A stretch of DNA of 64,000 nt from Ningiella ruwaisensis (GTDB lineage: Bacteria > Pseudomonadota > Gammaproteobacteria > Enterobacterales > Alteromonadaceae). The stretch spans positions 306,006 to 370,005 of the forward strand of contig NZ_RAHT01000005.1 in assembly GCF_004798935.1 (NCBI RefSeq). Reading direction: 5' to 3'. The position numbers and the translations under genes are program-made. The notes below the pieces were generated by a model. That model made no database searches, had not been told where the DNA came from, and saw only the letters and a program-made list of their open reading frames with translations. Shown piece by piece: positions 19,099 through 30,386 of the stretch (positions are counted from its first letter, which is position 1; every line of letters starts with the position of its first letter).

Positions 19099-21486
19099 CT
19101 AGTCATCAATTTCGTTTTCTCGCAACCACTGCTCTAGGGCTGGAACATCTTGTTCTAGCGCCATGTCCAGTTGCTCCATCCAGTCATGCACGTTTTCCCA
19201 CCACGCGGGATGATCGCCCTGTTGGATCTGGTTTGCAGTACTCTGTACTCGTGATAAACCAACGGAGCCTGCAGCACCTTTTATCTTATGCGCTTGCGAG
19301 CAGACCTCGTCCTTATCTTGGGCTGCTAATGCTACCTTCATCACTTCCATATACTCGGGAATTTTCTCCTGAAAAACGCCCAAACTGGCTCTTACCATAT
19401 CATCGCCGATGGTTTCTATCAGAGTTTGAAGTAATTCAGCATCCAGCACTTTTGGCGCTTCTTTTTCAATTCGTACTTTTGATTCGCCGTCATCACTTTT
19501 CGATTGAGTAATTGTTACTGCTTCGCTGTCTTCATGAGCAAAAAGCTCGTTAAACACCTGTATCATGCGGCTTTTCTTGACAGGTTTAGCAATGATGTCG
19601 TCCATACCGTTTTGCAGGTATTCTTCCCGCTTTTTGATTACGTTTGCCGTTAAGGCAACAATGGGTGTTTGTAAAACCAAATCCTCTTCCAATAAGGTTC
19701 TTGCCACGTCAAAACCGGTCATATCGGGTAACTGAATATCGAGCAGAATAAGGTCGTAGGTATTTGCTCTTACCATGTCGATGGCATCTTTACCGTTCAT
19801 GGCAACACTAACCTTTTGTCCAAGCTTTTCAAGCAGGGCTTTTGCAACCATGACGTTAAGCTCAATATCTTCAACCAAAAGGATATTCAAGCCAGTCACC
19901 TTCAGCTCTTCCATTACAGCACGCTCTTCGGAGACTGTTACCGGCAAGGTGATTTCAAAGCACGTTCCTTTATTTAATTCACTATTGACTTCGATTCGAC
20001 CACCCATTTTGTCGACCATTTGCTTACAAATCGCCAGTCCAATACCAGTGCCTGTTGCAGATTGGAAATCCTCTCGCTGCACCTGATAGTACATGGCAAA
20101 AATCTTATTGAGTTCTTTTTTAGGAATGCCAATGCCTGTGTCTTGAATTGTAAAATGGATATCAGCTGTGGTTTTACTGGTGTTTGTTGCAGATATGGTA
20201 AGTGAAACTGAGCCTTTGGGGGTAAATTTCACCGCGTTAAATAACATGTTCCATAAAACCTGCCTTAGACGCGTGCCGTCTGCCTCAAACGCGACTGGTA
20301 CCGGGTCAATAATTTTATGATGAAAATCGAGTTGTTTGTCTTCTGCCAGCAAGCGAATAATGCTGGCAATTTCATTAACAAAGGCCTTGGTCGATACCGT
20401 TTTTAACTGGATCTCGACTTTATCGCGATCTAACTTATCTAAATCAATAATGTCATTGAAAATGTTACCCAAGGTTATTGCACTGGCATAAATTGTACTA
20501 ACCCATTCAAATTGTTCTTTCGATAGCTGCGTGTCTCGCAACATACGACTTAAGCCCACAATACCGTTTAAAGGCGTTCGTAATTCATGCGATATCGTAG
20601 CAATAAACTTCGTTTTATCTTTACTGGCTTGTTCGATTTGCATTTGCGCCTGACGGCGTTCGGTCATATCTCTTCCAAATGCGAGTAAGCCGAGCCTGTG
20701 GCCGTCGTTATCGTAAAAGGGCACTTTTTGCATTTCGTAATATCGTTTGCGACCATCTGCAAACCGAAGCCAAAGCTCTTCTGTAATAGACGCATTACGC
20801 TCTAATACTTCATGATCAGAGGCGGCGACTTGTCTGGCTAGCTCTTCATCGTAAACTTCATGAGGCGTAAGCCCCAAAAGCTCTTGCTCTGTTTTCCCCG
20901 TCAGTTCTTCAGCCACCTTATTACAGCCAGCGAACTTTCCCTCTTCATTACGATAATAAATCAAATCTGGCGAGGCATCGATAATCGAACGAGTCAGGGT
21001 AGAAAGTCTTCTGGCCTGCATCTCTTGCTCTGACTTTTCTTTTATTTGCCGCTCCAGTTCAGAAAACATTTTTTCACGCTCTAACTGGGCGTTTTTACGT
21101 TGCTCAATTTCATAATTAAGCTGACGGATGTTGTTTTGTAGCTCACGATTTAAGATGACATCATGACGGCGCAACCGCTCGAGCTGCGAAACCGCCTCTT
21201 CCAGGTTGATGCGTGAATGCTCCAACTGTTTCACAAGCTCACTGAAAAAATATAAGACCCAGGGCGCGCTGATTAACGTTAGTACAATTGCACTAATAAA
21301 ATCGTCAATCTCTATATCACTGCCCATACTTGCTCTGATAATGTATGAACCAAGCAAGGTAAACAGTAAAGTGAATACAACAAACAAAATGCTTACTTTT
21401 AAGGTGCCGCATTTGTCGACAAATTGCGCGAACTTAATCGCCCAAGATTCAGGAGGAGTCTTTAATTGCATGAGAAGGGCAAACAT
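19099..21486 (-). CDS. arcB: Aerobic respiration control sensor kinase ArcB
   Basis: ArcB is the tripartite histidine kinase of the Arc redox system, phosphorylating ArcA under low oxygen. The 795-residue protein aligns with E. coli ArcB along its length: two membrane helices (about 32-51 and 66-84), a coiled-coil linker, a PAS domain (about 160-280), the kinase H-box His300 (TISHELRTPLNGIVGLSR), the ATPase domain, a receiver domain with Asp583 (LILLDIQLPDMTG) and an Hpt domain with His733 (AHKIKGAAGSVG). From my memory of the E. coli protein, its redox cysteine C180 matches C188 here, but C241 matches Tyr249. It lies next to gltB as in E. coli. Confidence 0.96.
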   Translation of the reverse strand: MFALLMQLKTPPESWAIKFAQFVDKCGTLKVSILFVVFTLLFTLLGSYIIRASMGSDIEIDDFISAIVLTLISAPWVLYFFSELVKQLEHSRINLEEAVSQLERLRRHDVILNRELQNNIRQLNYEIEQRKNAQLEREKMFSELERQIKEKSEQEMQARRLSTLTRSIIDASPDLIYYRNEEGKFAGCNKVAEELTGKTEQELLGLTPHEVYDEELARQVAASDHEVLERNASITEELWLRFADGRKRYYEMQKVPFYDNDGHRLGLLAFGRDMTERRQAQMQIEQASKDKTKFIATISHELRTPLNGIVGLSRMLRDTQLSKEQFEWVSTIYASAITLGNIFNDIIDLDKLDRDKVEIQLKTVSTKAFVNEIASIIRLLAEDKQLDFHHKIIDPVPVAFEADGTRLRQVLWNMLFNAVKFTPKGSVSLTISATNTSKTTADIHFTIQDTGIGIPKKELNKIFAMYYQVQREDFQSATGTGIGLAICKQMVDKMGGRIEVNSELNKGTCFEITLPVTVSEERAVMEELKVTGLNILLVEDIELNVMVAKALLEKLGQKVSVAMNGKDAIDMVRANTYDLILLDIQLPDMTGFDVARTLLEEDLVLQTPIVALTANVIKKREEYLQNGMDDIIAKPVKKSRMIQVFNELFAHEDSEAVTITQSKSDDGESKVRIEKEAPKVLDAELLQTLIETIGDDMVRASLGVFQEKIPEYMEVMKVALAAQDKDEVCSQAHKIKGAAGSVGLSRVQSTANQIQQGDHPAWWENVHDWMEQLDMALEQDVPALEQWLRENEIDD

Positions 21487-22088
21487 CTTCGAAATAATTT
21501 ACCTGCATGCTACCAAGATTTCTGCATTCAAGGTAGTGTCAATATTTTTGAGGCCTTGAATGCGATCCTGACCTGGTCCGAAAACGAGAAAGCTGTTTTA
21601 ATATGAATATTTTTGCAGAAAAACAAGCATAATTATTCTTTATGCCTAATCAGCCTGTTATCAATATGACAAATGAGTAAAGTTGTAACTGCAACTAATA
21701 TTTACAAATTTGTAACCTTGTATTGCTAAGTGTACAGCCCAAACCCGAATTTGGAATAAAAATAAAAATGTTTTAAATCATGACGTTAAATAATATTGAT
21801 TTGATGAATGCTATTATTGTCGTCAGTGATAATTGATTTCTTCGGGTTAAATAGGTATTTTCTCTAGCCCGCTTAGTGGATTGCATAAAAATTCGATACG
21901 AATACGTATCCTCATACCGCAAACTAACGACAAAATAAAAAGAATAAAAAATAATAAGCAAGCGAGCAAGTTTGCATAACAAGATGTTTGCGCGTTAAAT
22001 CGCACTGCGTTAATTCGCACAACGAGCCGCGCCGGTGAAGGTAGTTTGCTATTTGCAAAGCCTTTCAAAATGCGTGAAGGAGTGTTTT
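21487..22088. other. Noncoding arcB-gltB divergent region with several inverted repeats
   Basis: About 600 bp without a convincing gene. It holds four symmetrical sites: a perfect 10-bp inverted repeat with a 20-nt spacer (GCATTCAAGG at 21524-21533, CCTTGAATGC at 21554-21563); a 5-bp repeat AGTTG/CAACT around 21681-21696; a perfect 14-bp palindrome TTACAAATTTGTAA (21702-21715); and GATACG-AATA-CGTATC (21895-21910). These may be operators or folded leader segments for arcB or gltBD. Small open frames here lack ribosome-binding sites and are not called. Confidence 0.6.
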
Positions 22089-25000
22089 ATGGGTTTGTAT
22101 AACATAACCGATTCAAAAGATAACTGTGGATTTGGGCTAATTGCACATATCCAGGGAGAGGCGAGTCACAGCCTCGTAAGAACCGCGATCCATGGCCTGG
22201 ATCGTATGCAGCACAGAGGCGGTGTTGCATCAGATGGAAAAACCGGTGACGGTTGCGGTCTGTTGTTACAAAAACCCGACGTCTTTTTCAAAAAAGTCGC
22301 GAAAACGCATAATTGGACACTTAATAATAATTATGCAGTTGGGATGGTCTTTTTAAATCAGGATCCTGTTTTGGCATCAACTGCACGAGATGTACTTAAC
22401 GCCGAACTTGAAAAAGAAATGCTTACGGTTGTTGGCTGGCGCGAAGTCCCAGTCGACCACTCAGTGCTTGGCGACTTGGCCAAAACCGGGGTACCGCAAA
22501 TCGAACAGATTTTTGTGAACGCCCCCAGCGGTTGGTCACCACCAGACCTTGAGCGTCGTTTATACGTCGCCAGACGCCGTGCTGAGAAGCAACTTATGCA
22601 AGACGAAGCATTCTATGTTGCCTGCTTGTCTACCTTTGTAACGATTTACAAAGGCTTAGTGATGCCTCGTGATTTGCCTGCGTTTTATCTGGATTTAGCA
22701 GATGAAGACCTGGCCTCTTCCATATGTGTATTCCACCAGCGATTTTCGACCAACACGCTGCCTAAATGGCCTTTGGCTCAACCCTTCCGCTTCTTGGCGC
22801 ACAATGGCGAAATCAATACCATCAAAGGAAACCGCGACTGGGCAATTGCTCGCACAAGCAAGTTTGCCACGCCGCTCATACCGGATTTACGTGATGCCGC
22901 TCCTTTTGTGAACGTAAGCGGTTCAGATTCAAGTTCTTTAGATAACATGTTGGAGCTATTTTTAGCCGGCGGCATGGATTTATTTAGAGCCATGCGCTTG
23001 CTCGTTCCACCTGCTTATCAAAACAATAAAACCATGGATCCAAATTTGCGTGCATTTTATGAATTCAACTCAATGCACATGGAACCTTGGGATGGTCCTG
23101 CGGGTATCGTTATGACAAACGGGCGCCATGTTGCCTGTAACCTTGATAGAAATGGTCTTCGACCCGCCCGATATGTCATCACAAAAGACAAACTAATTAC
23201 GTTGGCGTCTGAAATCGGTATTTGGGATTATCAGCAAGAAGATGTTGTTGAAAAAGGTCGCGTTGGGCCCGGCGAAATGCTGGCGGTAGACACCCACACC
23301 GGAAAAATCTGGCGCTCAAATGAAATTGATGAAGAGCTTAAAGCTCGTCATCCTTATGCACAGTGGCTGACTTCACACATTAAACGGCTGGCGCCTATTG
23401 AACATGTTGACGCATCTGAAATAGGTAAACGCGTTTTCACCAACGATGAAATGGCAACCTATCATAAGTTGTTTAATTACAGCTATGAAGAGATGCAGCA
23501 AGTTATAAAGGTACTTGCAAAAGATGGGCAAGAAGCAGTTGGCTCAATGGGTGATGATACGCCAATGGCCGTTATGTCTTCTAAGCAGCGTACCCTTTAT
23601 GACTACTTCAGACAGCAATTTGCGCAGGTAACCAACCCACCCATTGATTCATTGCGCGAAAACCACGTCATGTCGCTGGCAACCTGTATTGGTCGTGAGC
23701 AAAACGTGTTTAACGAAACCAGCGGCTATGCACATCGCGTTTTGTTTGATTCGCCGATATTAGTGTATACCGATTTAAAACAGCTTAAAGAATACGATTC
23801 AAAGTTCTATCACAACGTAAAAATTGACATTAACTATGCGCTTGAGGAAGGTTTACAAGCTGCGATCACGCGAATATGCGATGAAGCGGTTCGGGTCGTA
23901 AGAGAAGAGAATGCCGCTTTTATAATATTAAGCGATAGAAAAATAAGCAAAGATAAACTGCCTATTCCGGCGGCAATGGCAGTGGGTGCAGTTCAGCGGC
24001 GTCTGATAGATGAGCAGTTACGTTGCGATGCGAATATAGTCGTTGAAACCGCTTCCGCTCGTGATCCGCATCATTTTGCCGTCTTAATCGGTTTGGGCGC
24101 AACGGCGATTTATCCATTTTTGGCCTACGAAACCATTGAGCAGATGGTACAGCAAAATGATTTGGATATTTCGCCGATGGATGCCATTTTGAATTATCGC
24201 AAAGGCATCAATAAAGGCCTCTACAAAATAATGTCTAAAATGGGCATCAGTACTGTTGCAAGCTATCGTAGCTCGAAGCTTTTTGAAGCAATCGGTATTA
24301 ATGAAGATGTCATTGAACTATGCTTTAAGGGTGTGCCAAGTCGTATCAAAGGTGCTAGCTTTGAAGACTTCGAACAGGATTTGGTAAATTTATCTCGCAT
24401 CGCGTGGTTAAAGCGCAAGACAATCAGTCATGGTGGATTGCTTAAGTTTGTCCATGGCGGCGAATATCATGCTTATAACCCCGATGTAGTAAGTAGCTTA
24501 CAAAAAGCCGTAGTAAGCGGAAACTACAGTGACTATCAAGTGTTTGCGAAACTTGTCAATGAGCGAAACCCCAGTCATTTGCGAGATTTAATGCATTTGA
24601 ATTCATCGCTTGAGCCAGTAGAGATTGAGCAGGTAGAAGCCGCTGAAAAGCTATTCCCGCGTTTTGATACAGCAGCCATGTCAATTGGTGCACTAAGCCC
24701 TGAAGCGCATGAAGCGCTTGCTATTGCCATGAATAGATTGGGTGGTCAATCTAACTCTGGTGAAGGTGGTGAAGATCCTAAACGCTTTAACACTGAAAAA
24801 AATTCGAAAATCAAGCAAGTTGCCTCAGGGCGCTTTGGTGTGACCCCACACTATCTGATTAACGCAAATGTTATACAGATCAAAGTAGCGCAAGGCGCAA
24901 AACCCGGTGAAGGTGGTCAACTTCCCGGTGACAAGGTAAATAAATATATTGCTGAGCTTCGTTTTTCAGTACCTGGCGTAACGCTTATCTCCCCGCCTCC

Positions 25001-26555
25001 ACACCATGATATTTACTCAATTGAAGACTTGGCGCAGTTGATTTTTGATCTTAAACAAGTCAACCCTTCTGCGCTTATTTCAGTTAAGTTGGTTTCAGAA
25101 CCCGGTGTTGGGACCATTGCAACCGGTGTTGCAAAGGCTTATGCAGATCTTATTACTATTTCAGGTTACGATGGCGGCACTGGCGCTAGCCCCTTAACCT
25201 CAGTTAAATATGCTGGCAGCCCCTTTGAATTAGGTCTTGCCGAAACGCAACAGGCCTTGGTGGAAAATGGACTGAGACACAAAGTTCGTGTTCAAACCGA
25301 TGGTGGTCTGAAAACCGGTCTAGATGTCGTCAAAGCCGGCATTCTTGGCGCTGAAAGCTTTGGCTTTGGCACGGGTCCAATGGTTGCCTTAGGGTGCAAG
25401 TACTTACGTATTTGCCATTTGAATAATTGCGCGACCGGAGTTGCCACGCAAGATGCCAAGCTGCGTGAAAATTACTTCATTGGACTGCCAGAAATGGTAA
25501 TGAACTACTTTAAATTTGTCGCACAGGAAGTGCGAGAAATTATGGCAAGTTTAGGGATCACGCAATTTCAGGATCTAGTAGGACGAACCGAATTGCTTAC
25601 CTTGCTTGAAGGGCAAACTGCTAAGCAGTCTAAACTTGATTTATCCCCTTTGCTTGAAAAGCCAAAGGCCGGTACACACACCAAACTATTTTGCTCAGAA
25701 ACAACAAACATTCCGATTGATCGGGGAGAACTGAACAAGCAGCTTTTTGCTGACGCTGAAGACGCCGTATTAAACCAGACGCCGATGCACTTAAAATATC
25801 ATGTGCGTAATACTGATCGTTCAGTAGGCGCGACCTTATCTGGTTTTATCGCCAAGCACTATGGCAATTCAGGCGTGGACGATAGTCCAATCAAGGTAAC
25901 GCTCACAGGCACGATAGGACAAAGTTTTGGTGTATGGAACGCAGGCGGCCTTGAAATGCGTCTTATCGGCGATGCTAATGATTACGTGGGTAAAGGTATG
26001 ACGGGTGGTAAACTGGTCATCCATCCACCTGCAAGAGTAAGTTTTGATGTGCACAGCAGCGCGATTATGGGTAACACCTGTTTATATGGTGCAACCGGCG
26101 GTAAACTGTATGCAGCAGGACGTGCTGGCGAACGATTCGCCGTTCGAAATTCAGGCGCAATTGCCGTAGTTGAAGGCACTGGCGACAATGGCTGCGAGTA
26201 TATGACAGGCGGTATTGTTGCGGTTTTAGGGAGCATTGGGGTTAACTTTGGCGCAGGTATGACAGGCGGATTTGCTTATCTTTATGATGAATTTGATGAC
26301 ATTGATCAGCGCGTGAATCATGAGTTAGTTGATATTCAGGGTATTGAAGACAAAGTTATATTGTCTGAACATCTTAGAGGCCTAATCAACGAACATTATG
26401 AAGAAACCGGTAGCGCCCATTCCCTGCATTTGCTAACGAACTTTGCAGATGAGATGAAGAAATTTAGACTGGTTAAGCCGAAAACCAGCGATGTGAAAAA
26501 TTTACTTGGTCACATTAGCCGCTCAAGCGCTGAGCTGCGAATTCAGGCTCAATAA
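22089..26555 (+). CDS. gltB: Glutamate synthase (NADPH) large subunit GltB
   Basis: GltB releases ammonia from glutamine and makes glutamate from 2-oxoglutarate. From the ATG at 22089 it is 1488 residues. This start is chosen because AAGGAG lies just upstream and because it leaves a short propeptide before the catalytic Cys13 (DNCGFGLIAHIQGE), which becomes residue 1 after self-cleavage; the frame stays open upstream to 22035. Domains: class II glutaminase (about 13-420), central domain, FMN-binding synthase domain (about 810-1190; GGQSNSGEGGEDPKRF) with the 3Fe-4S cysteines (CHLNNCATGVAT), and the C-terminal beta-helix domain. It is followed by gltD after 18 bp. Confidence 0.98.
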   Translation: MGLYNITDSKDNCGFGLIAHIQGEASHSLVRTAIHGLDRMQHRGGVASDGKTGDGCGLLLQKPDVFFKKVAKTHNWTLNNNYAVGMVFLNQDPVLASTARDVLNAELEKEMLTVVGWREVPVDHSVLGDLAKTGVPQIEQIFVNAPSGWSPPDLERRLYVARRRAEKQLMQDEAFYVACLSTFVTIYKGLVMPRDLPAFYLDLADEDLASSICVFHQRFSTNTLPKWPLAQPFRFLAHNGEINTIKGNRDWAIARTSKFATPLIPDLRDAAPFVNVSGSDSSSLDNMLELFLAGGMDLFRAMRLLVPPAYQNNKTMDPNLRAFYEFNSMHMEPWDGPAGIVMTNGRHVACNLDRNGLRPARYVITKDKLITLASEIGIWDYQQEDVVEKGRVGPGEMLAVDTHTGKIWRSNEIDEELKARHPYAQWLTSHIKRLAPIEHVDASEIGKRVFTNDEMATYHKLFNYSYEEMQQVIKVLAKDGQEAVGSMGDDTPMAVMSSKQRTLYDYFRQQFAQVTNPPIDSLRENHVMSLATCIGREQNVFNETSGYAHRVLFDSPILVYTDLKQLKEYDSKFYHNVKIDINYALEEGLQAAITRICDEAVRVVREENAAFIILSDRKISKDKLPIPAAMAVGAVQRRLIDEQLRCDANIVVETASARDPHHFAVLIGLGATAIYPFLAYETIEQMVQQNDLDISPMDAILNYRKGINKGLYKIMSKMGISTVASYRSSKLFEAIGINEDVIELCFKGVPSRIKGASFEDFEQDLVNLSRIAWLKRKTISHGGLLKFVHGGEYHAYNPDVVSSLQKAVVSGNYSDYQVFAKLVNERNPSHLRDLMHLNSSLEPVEIEQVEAAEKLFPRFDTAAMSIGALSPEAHEALAIAMNRLGGQSNSGEGGEDPKRFNTEKNSKIKQVASGRFGVTPHYLINANVIQIKVAQGAKPGEGGQLPGDKVNKYIAELRFSVPGVTLISPPPHHDIYSIEDLAQLIFDLKQVNPSALISVKLVSEPGVGTIATGVAKAYADLITISGYDGGTGASPLTSVKYAGSPFELGLAETQQALVENGLRHKVRVQTDGGLKTGLDVVKAGILGAESFGFGTGPMVALGCKYLRICHLNNCATGVATQDAKLRENYFIGLPEMVMNYFKFVAQEVREIMASLGITQFQDLVGRTELLTLLEGQTAKQSKLDLSPLLEKPKAGTHTKLFCSETTNIPIDRGELNKQLFADAEDAVLNQTPMHLKYHVRNTDRSVGATLSGFIAKHYGNSGVDDSPIKVTLTGTIGQSFGVWNAGGLEMRLIGDANDYVGKGMTGGKLVIHPPARVSFDVHSSAIMGNTCLYGATGGKLYAAGRAGERFAVRNSGAIAVVEGTGDNGCEYMTGGIVAVLGSIGVNFGAGMTGGFAYLYDEFDDIDQRVNHELVDIQGIEDKVILSEHLRGLINEHYEETGSAHSLHLLTNFADEMKKFRLVKPKTSDVKNLLGHISRSSAELRIQAQ

Positions 26556-26573
26556 GCCAGGAGTTGTAAGTAA

Positions 26574-27989
<1,416 letters not shown>

Positions 27990-28048
27990 ACAAAACATTT
28001 ATTTGATGCGTATTGCTAAAATGCGCATTCAATCCTTTTTACGTGTTC

Positions 28049-28079
28049 AAAAGCGCCCTACCTAATGGCGCTTTTTTTA
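28049..28079 (+). terminator. Rho-independent terminator after gltBD
   Basis: A stem AGCGCC (28052-28057) / GGCGCT (28067-28072), extended by A-T pairs, with a 9-nt loop and a run of seven T. It lies about 60 bp after the gltD stop. Confidence 0.9.
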
Positions 28080-28242
28080 TGTTAATCAATACCTAAGAAG
28101 CATATCCTACACGCTAAAACGTCCGTTTTGCCTTGTCGCCTGAATTTCTACTGGTTAATCTATAAACGCTGCCGATAACAAGGCATAAAATTATGTTTTG
28201 CCATGTTGGGCACCTACAGAAAGTGCAGGAAGAGGTTTATCA

Positions 28243-29475
28243 ATGAAATATTTATCTATGTTTGTCGAGGCTTGCAAACACCTTCTTATCATAGCGGTTT
28301 TGCTTTTTTTAGCCAAAGCACAAGCTTCGGACAATTCACGAAACTTACTTGCGGAAATTGATGAACAATTAGCCACCGTCCGCACCGCCCAATTATTTGC
28401 TGTGGATGCATCTACTACTGTAGAAGAATACCGTGAAAGCGTTTTGAACACCCTTCCAGCTGCACCTGATTATTCCGCGTCGGACTTACAAAGCATTGAA
28501 AGCGTTTACCAAGAAGAGGTTTACTATGATGAAGTAATTAGTTCAATCGCAAGCGATGATAGCTCCGCTATAGATGAGCTTAAGCCGGCAGTAGAAGAGG
28601 AGTTTGCTCTCTTTGAAGCGAAGCTGGACGCAGCATCGTCTGATGAAACAGAATTGAATCTTGCAACAACAGTAAACGAAAAAACAAGCGAAGAATCCAC
28701 GCTACCTAGTGATGCAGAAGATTACGGTTTTGAAAACACCGTATTCCTACTGGCTCAAGTCGACATGAGTGAAGGCGCAAACGAGAGCTTGGAGATACTT
28801 GAAACTGATACCGCTGACAGCCTCTCCGAAGAAATCGTTGAAGCAGTGGAAGAAATAGAAGCACTTGAAGAAGTAGCAGCACTTGAAGAAGTAGCAACAG
28901 TTGAAGAAGTAGCAGCCGTTGAAGAAGTAGACGCAATTGAAGAAGTACAAGCAGTTGAAGAAGTAGCAGCAGTTGAAGAAGTAGCAGCAGTTGAAGAAGT
29001 AGCAGCAGTTGAAGAAATAGAAGCAGTTGAAGAAGTAGCAGCAGTTGAAGAAGTAGCAGCAGTTGAAGAAGTAGCAGCAGTTGAAGAAGTAGCAGCAGTT
29101 GAAGAAGTAGAAGCACTTGAAGAAGTAGCAGCAGTTGAAGAAGCCGCAGTTCCTGTAAACAACACAGTTGAAACCGCTCAAAGCATCACAGAAAAAGCAG
29201 AGAATTGTCCAGGTGATTTTTTCGGCGTCCAAATTCCGACGAACGGCAAACTCTGTCAGATTTTTGCCGCCGACTTACCGGCAAGTATGGTAATGCACGT
29301 ACCAGAAGCCCCGATGAATGTTGTCAACTTTTATCAGGCTAGCGCAAAATATGGTCCATCAAAAGAAACGCATTCTCGCTATATGATTCAGAGCCCGAAT
29401 AAAAACGTCACAATTATCGTATCGCCCGACGGCTCGGGTACTCAGGTTGATATTCTCGTAAAGCAAGCGCCTTAA
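28243..29475 (+). CDS. Secreted acidic protein with VEEVAA hexapeptide repeats
   Basis: I do not recognise a family. From the ATG at 28243 (AGGAAGAGG upstream) the protein has 410 residues: a signal peptide (hydrophobic stretch LLIIAVLLFLAKAQA), an acidic linker, about 17 copies of a six-residue repeat of the form [AE]A[VL]EE[VI] (DNA 28840-29143, 18-bp units), and a small C-terminal domain of about 95 residues starting at ENCPGDFFGVQIPTN with two cysteines. The repeat is very acidic and probably forms a long helix or extended stalk, placing the C-terminal domain away from the membrane. The starts FVEACKHLLII and long antisense open frames over the repeat are by-products. Copy number probably varies between strains. 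Confidence 0.8.
   Translation: MKYLSMFVEACKHLLIIAVLLFLAKAQASDNSRNLLAEIDEQLATVRTAQLFAVDASTTVEEYRESVLNTLPAAPDYSASDLQSIESVYQEEVYYDEVISSIASDDSSAIDELKPAVEEEFALFEAKLDAASSDETELNLATTVNEKTSEESTLPSDAEDYGFENTVFLLAQVDMSEGANESLEILETDTADSLSEEIVEAVEEIEALEEVAALEEVATVEEVAAVEEVDAIEEVQAVEEVAAVEEVAAVEEVAAVEEIEAVEEVAAVEEVAAVEEVAAVEEVAAVEEVEALEEVAAVEEAAVPVNNTVETAQSITEKAENCPGDFFGVQIPTNGKLCQIFAADLPASMVMHVPEAPMNVVNFYQASAKYGPSKETHSRYMIQSPNKNVTIIVSPDGSGTQVDILVKQAP
28840..29143 (+). repeat. 18-bp coding tandem repeat (about 17 units)
   Basis: Head-to-tail 18-bp units, consensus GTTGAAGAAGTAGCAGCA, coding for VEEVAA. Central units (about 28960-29100) are identical or nearly so; outer units carry substitutions such as GAAGCACTT and GACGCAATT. 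The in-frame 18-bp period means that slippage changes the stalk length without a frameshift. Confidence 0.93.
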
Positions 29476-29491
29476 CAGGCGCTTATTTTAT
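29465..29491 (+). terminator. Probable terminator overlapping the stop codon
   Basis: Perfect 8-bp stem AAGCGCCT (29465-29472) / AGGCGCTT (29477-29484) followed by ATTTTA. The TAA stop of the repeat-protein gene (29473-29475) lies in the 4-nt loop. The T-run is weak, so efficiency is uncertain. Confidence 0.6.
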
Positions 29492-29639
29492 AAAGACAAA
29501 TTCAACATAAAACACCATTTCAAGACGTGTCAAAGAATTTACGCCCGCGTGATTTTTCTGGCACAGCCTTTGCTAAATCCTCATTAGTTAACGACCATGT
29601 CGCAAGATTGGCGGCAGCGATTTTACTAATGGAGATATC

Positions 29640-30242
29640 ATGGAAATTGCAATTATTTTATTAGCGGTATTGATTTGTGTTTCTGTGCTTGCAATGAAAC
29701 TCAACGATACAAAGATGGTTTTCCCATTTGCGCTTAAAAAGCAACTGTTTACGGCGGCTGAGCGTCAATTTTTAACGCTGATTGAACAGGCGACCGGAAA
29801 TGAGTTTCGTGTACTTTGTCGCGTCAAATTAATTGATTTGCTTGCTTTGCGCAGTAACACCGATAAAAAAATTGCAAATAGTGCTTTATTAAGAGCAGGC
29901 GCTAAGCAAGTCGATTTTGTACTATGCGAGCGAAAGGATATGACGCCCGTTATGGCAATTGATTTAGTTTACGGCTCTGGAAAAGATGGTCATAACACCC
30001 AAAGAGACTTTTTTGTAAGCGGTGCACTAGACACAGCATCCATCCCTCACGTGCGAATTAAAGCCAAAGCAGGATATAGTGTAAATGACATCCGAGAGTG
30101 TATTGAAGCAAAGCTTATTCCGCTTCGCAGACGTCAGGGCAAAATTCCCTTCACAGCAGCGGTACAAGAACAGCCCAGTATATTAAACAACAAAAAGCGC
30201 CCTACTCGACCTCTCAGCCCTTCTCGAAAAGTTGCAGCCTAA
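29640..30242 (+). CDS. DUF2726-domain protein
   Basis: A 200-residue protein with an N-terminal membrane helix (about residues 3-21, no charges) and a DUF2726 domain (about 25-165): LKKQLFTAAERQFLTLIEQA, FRVLCRVKLIDLLAL, VDFVLCERKDMTPVMAIDLV, and IPHVRIKAKAGYSV. DUF2726 has been related to the restriction-endonuclease-like (PD-(D/E)XK) fold; the VDFVLC...AIDL stretch is where such a site would lie, but the acid/Lys set is not complete here (AIDLVYGS), so nuclease activity is doubtful. The C-terminal tail is basic and proline-rich. A GGAG precedes the ATG. Function unknown. Confidence 0.85.
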   Translation: MEIAIILLAVLICVSVLAMKLNDTKMVFPFALKKQLFTAAERQFLTLIEQATGNEFRVLCRVKLIDLLALRSNTDKKIANSALLRAGAKQVDFVLCERKDMTPVMAIDLVYGSGKDGHNTQRDFFVSGALDTASIPHVRIKAKAGYSVNDIRECIEAKLIPLRRRQGKIPFTAAVQEQPSILNNKKRPTRPLSPSRKVAA

Positions 30243-30386
30243 TTGTTCCAGCCCAATTAACATTCACTGAATTAAGCGCAACGATTTTATCGGGAAATGA
30301 CTTCTTGTATTCTTTAACTGAGCGATTATCATTCGCTCAGTTTTATTATATCTACTTGTTAAATACACGCTACATAAGGACACGCT

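Noticed and set aside
21773..22068. Minus-strand open frames between arcB and gltB
   Set aside because: AT-rich, no ribosome-binding site, and they overlap the leader of gltB.
28706..29232. Three long antisense open frames over the VEEVAA repeat
   Set aside because: The 18-bp repeat has no stop codon in several frames, so long frames arise automatically; they are low-complexity Leu/Gln, Phe/Tyr/Cys or Ser/Thr/Ala strings with no ribosome-binding site.
30243..30386. Cobalamin riboswitch before the mtnN-CbiB-like-btuF run
   Set aside because: The gap is 144 bp and I could not find the conserved B12-box; too short for a full cobalamin riboswitch.
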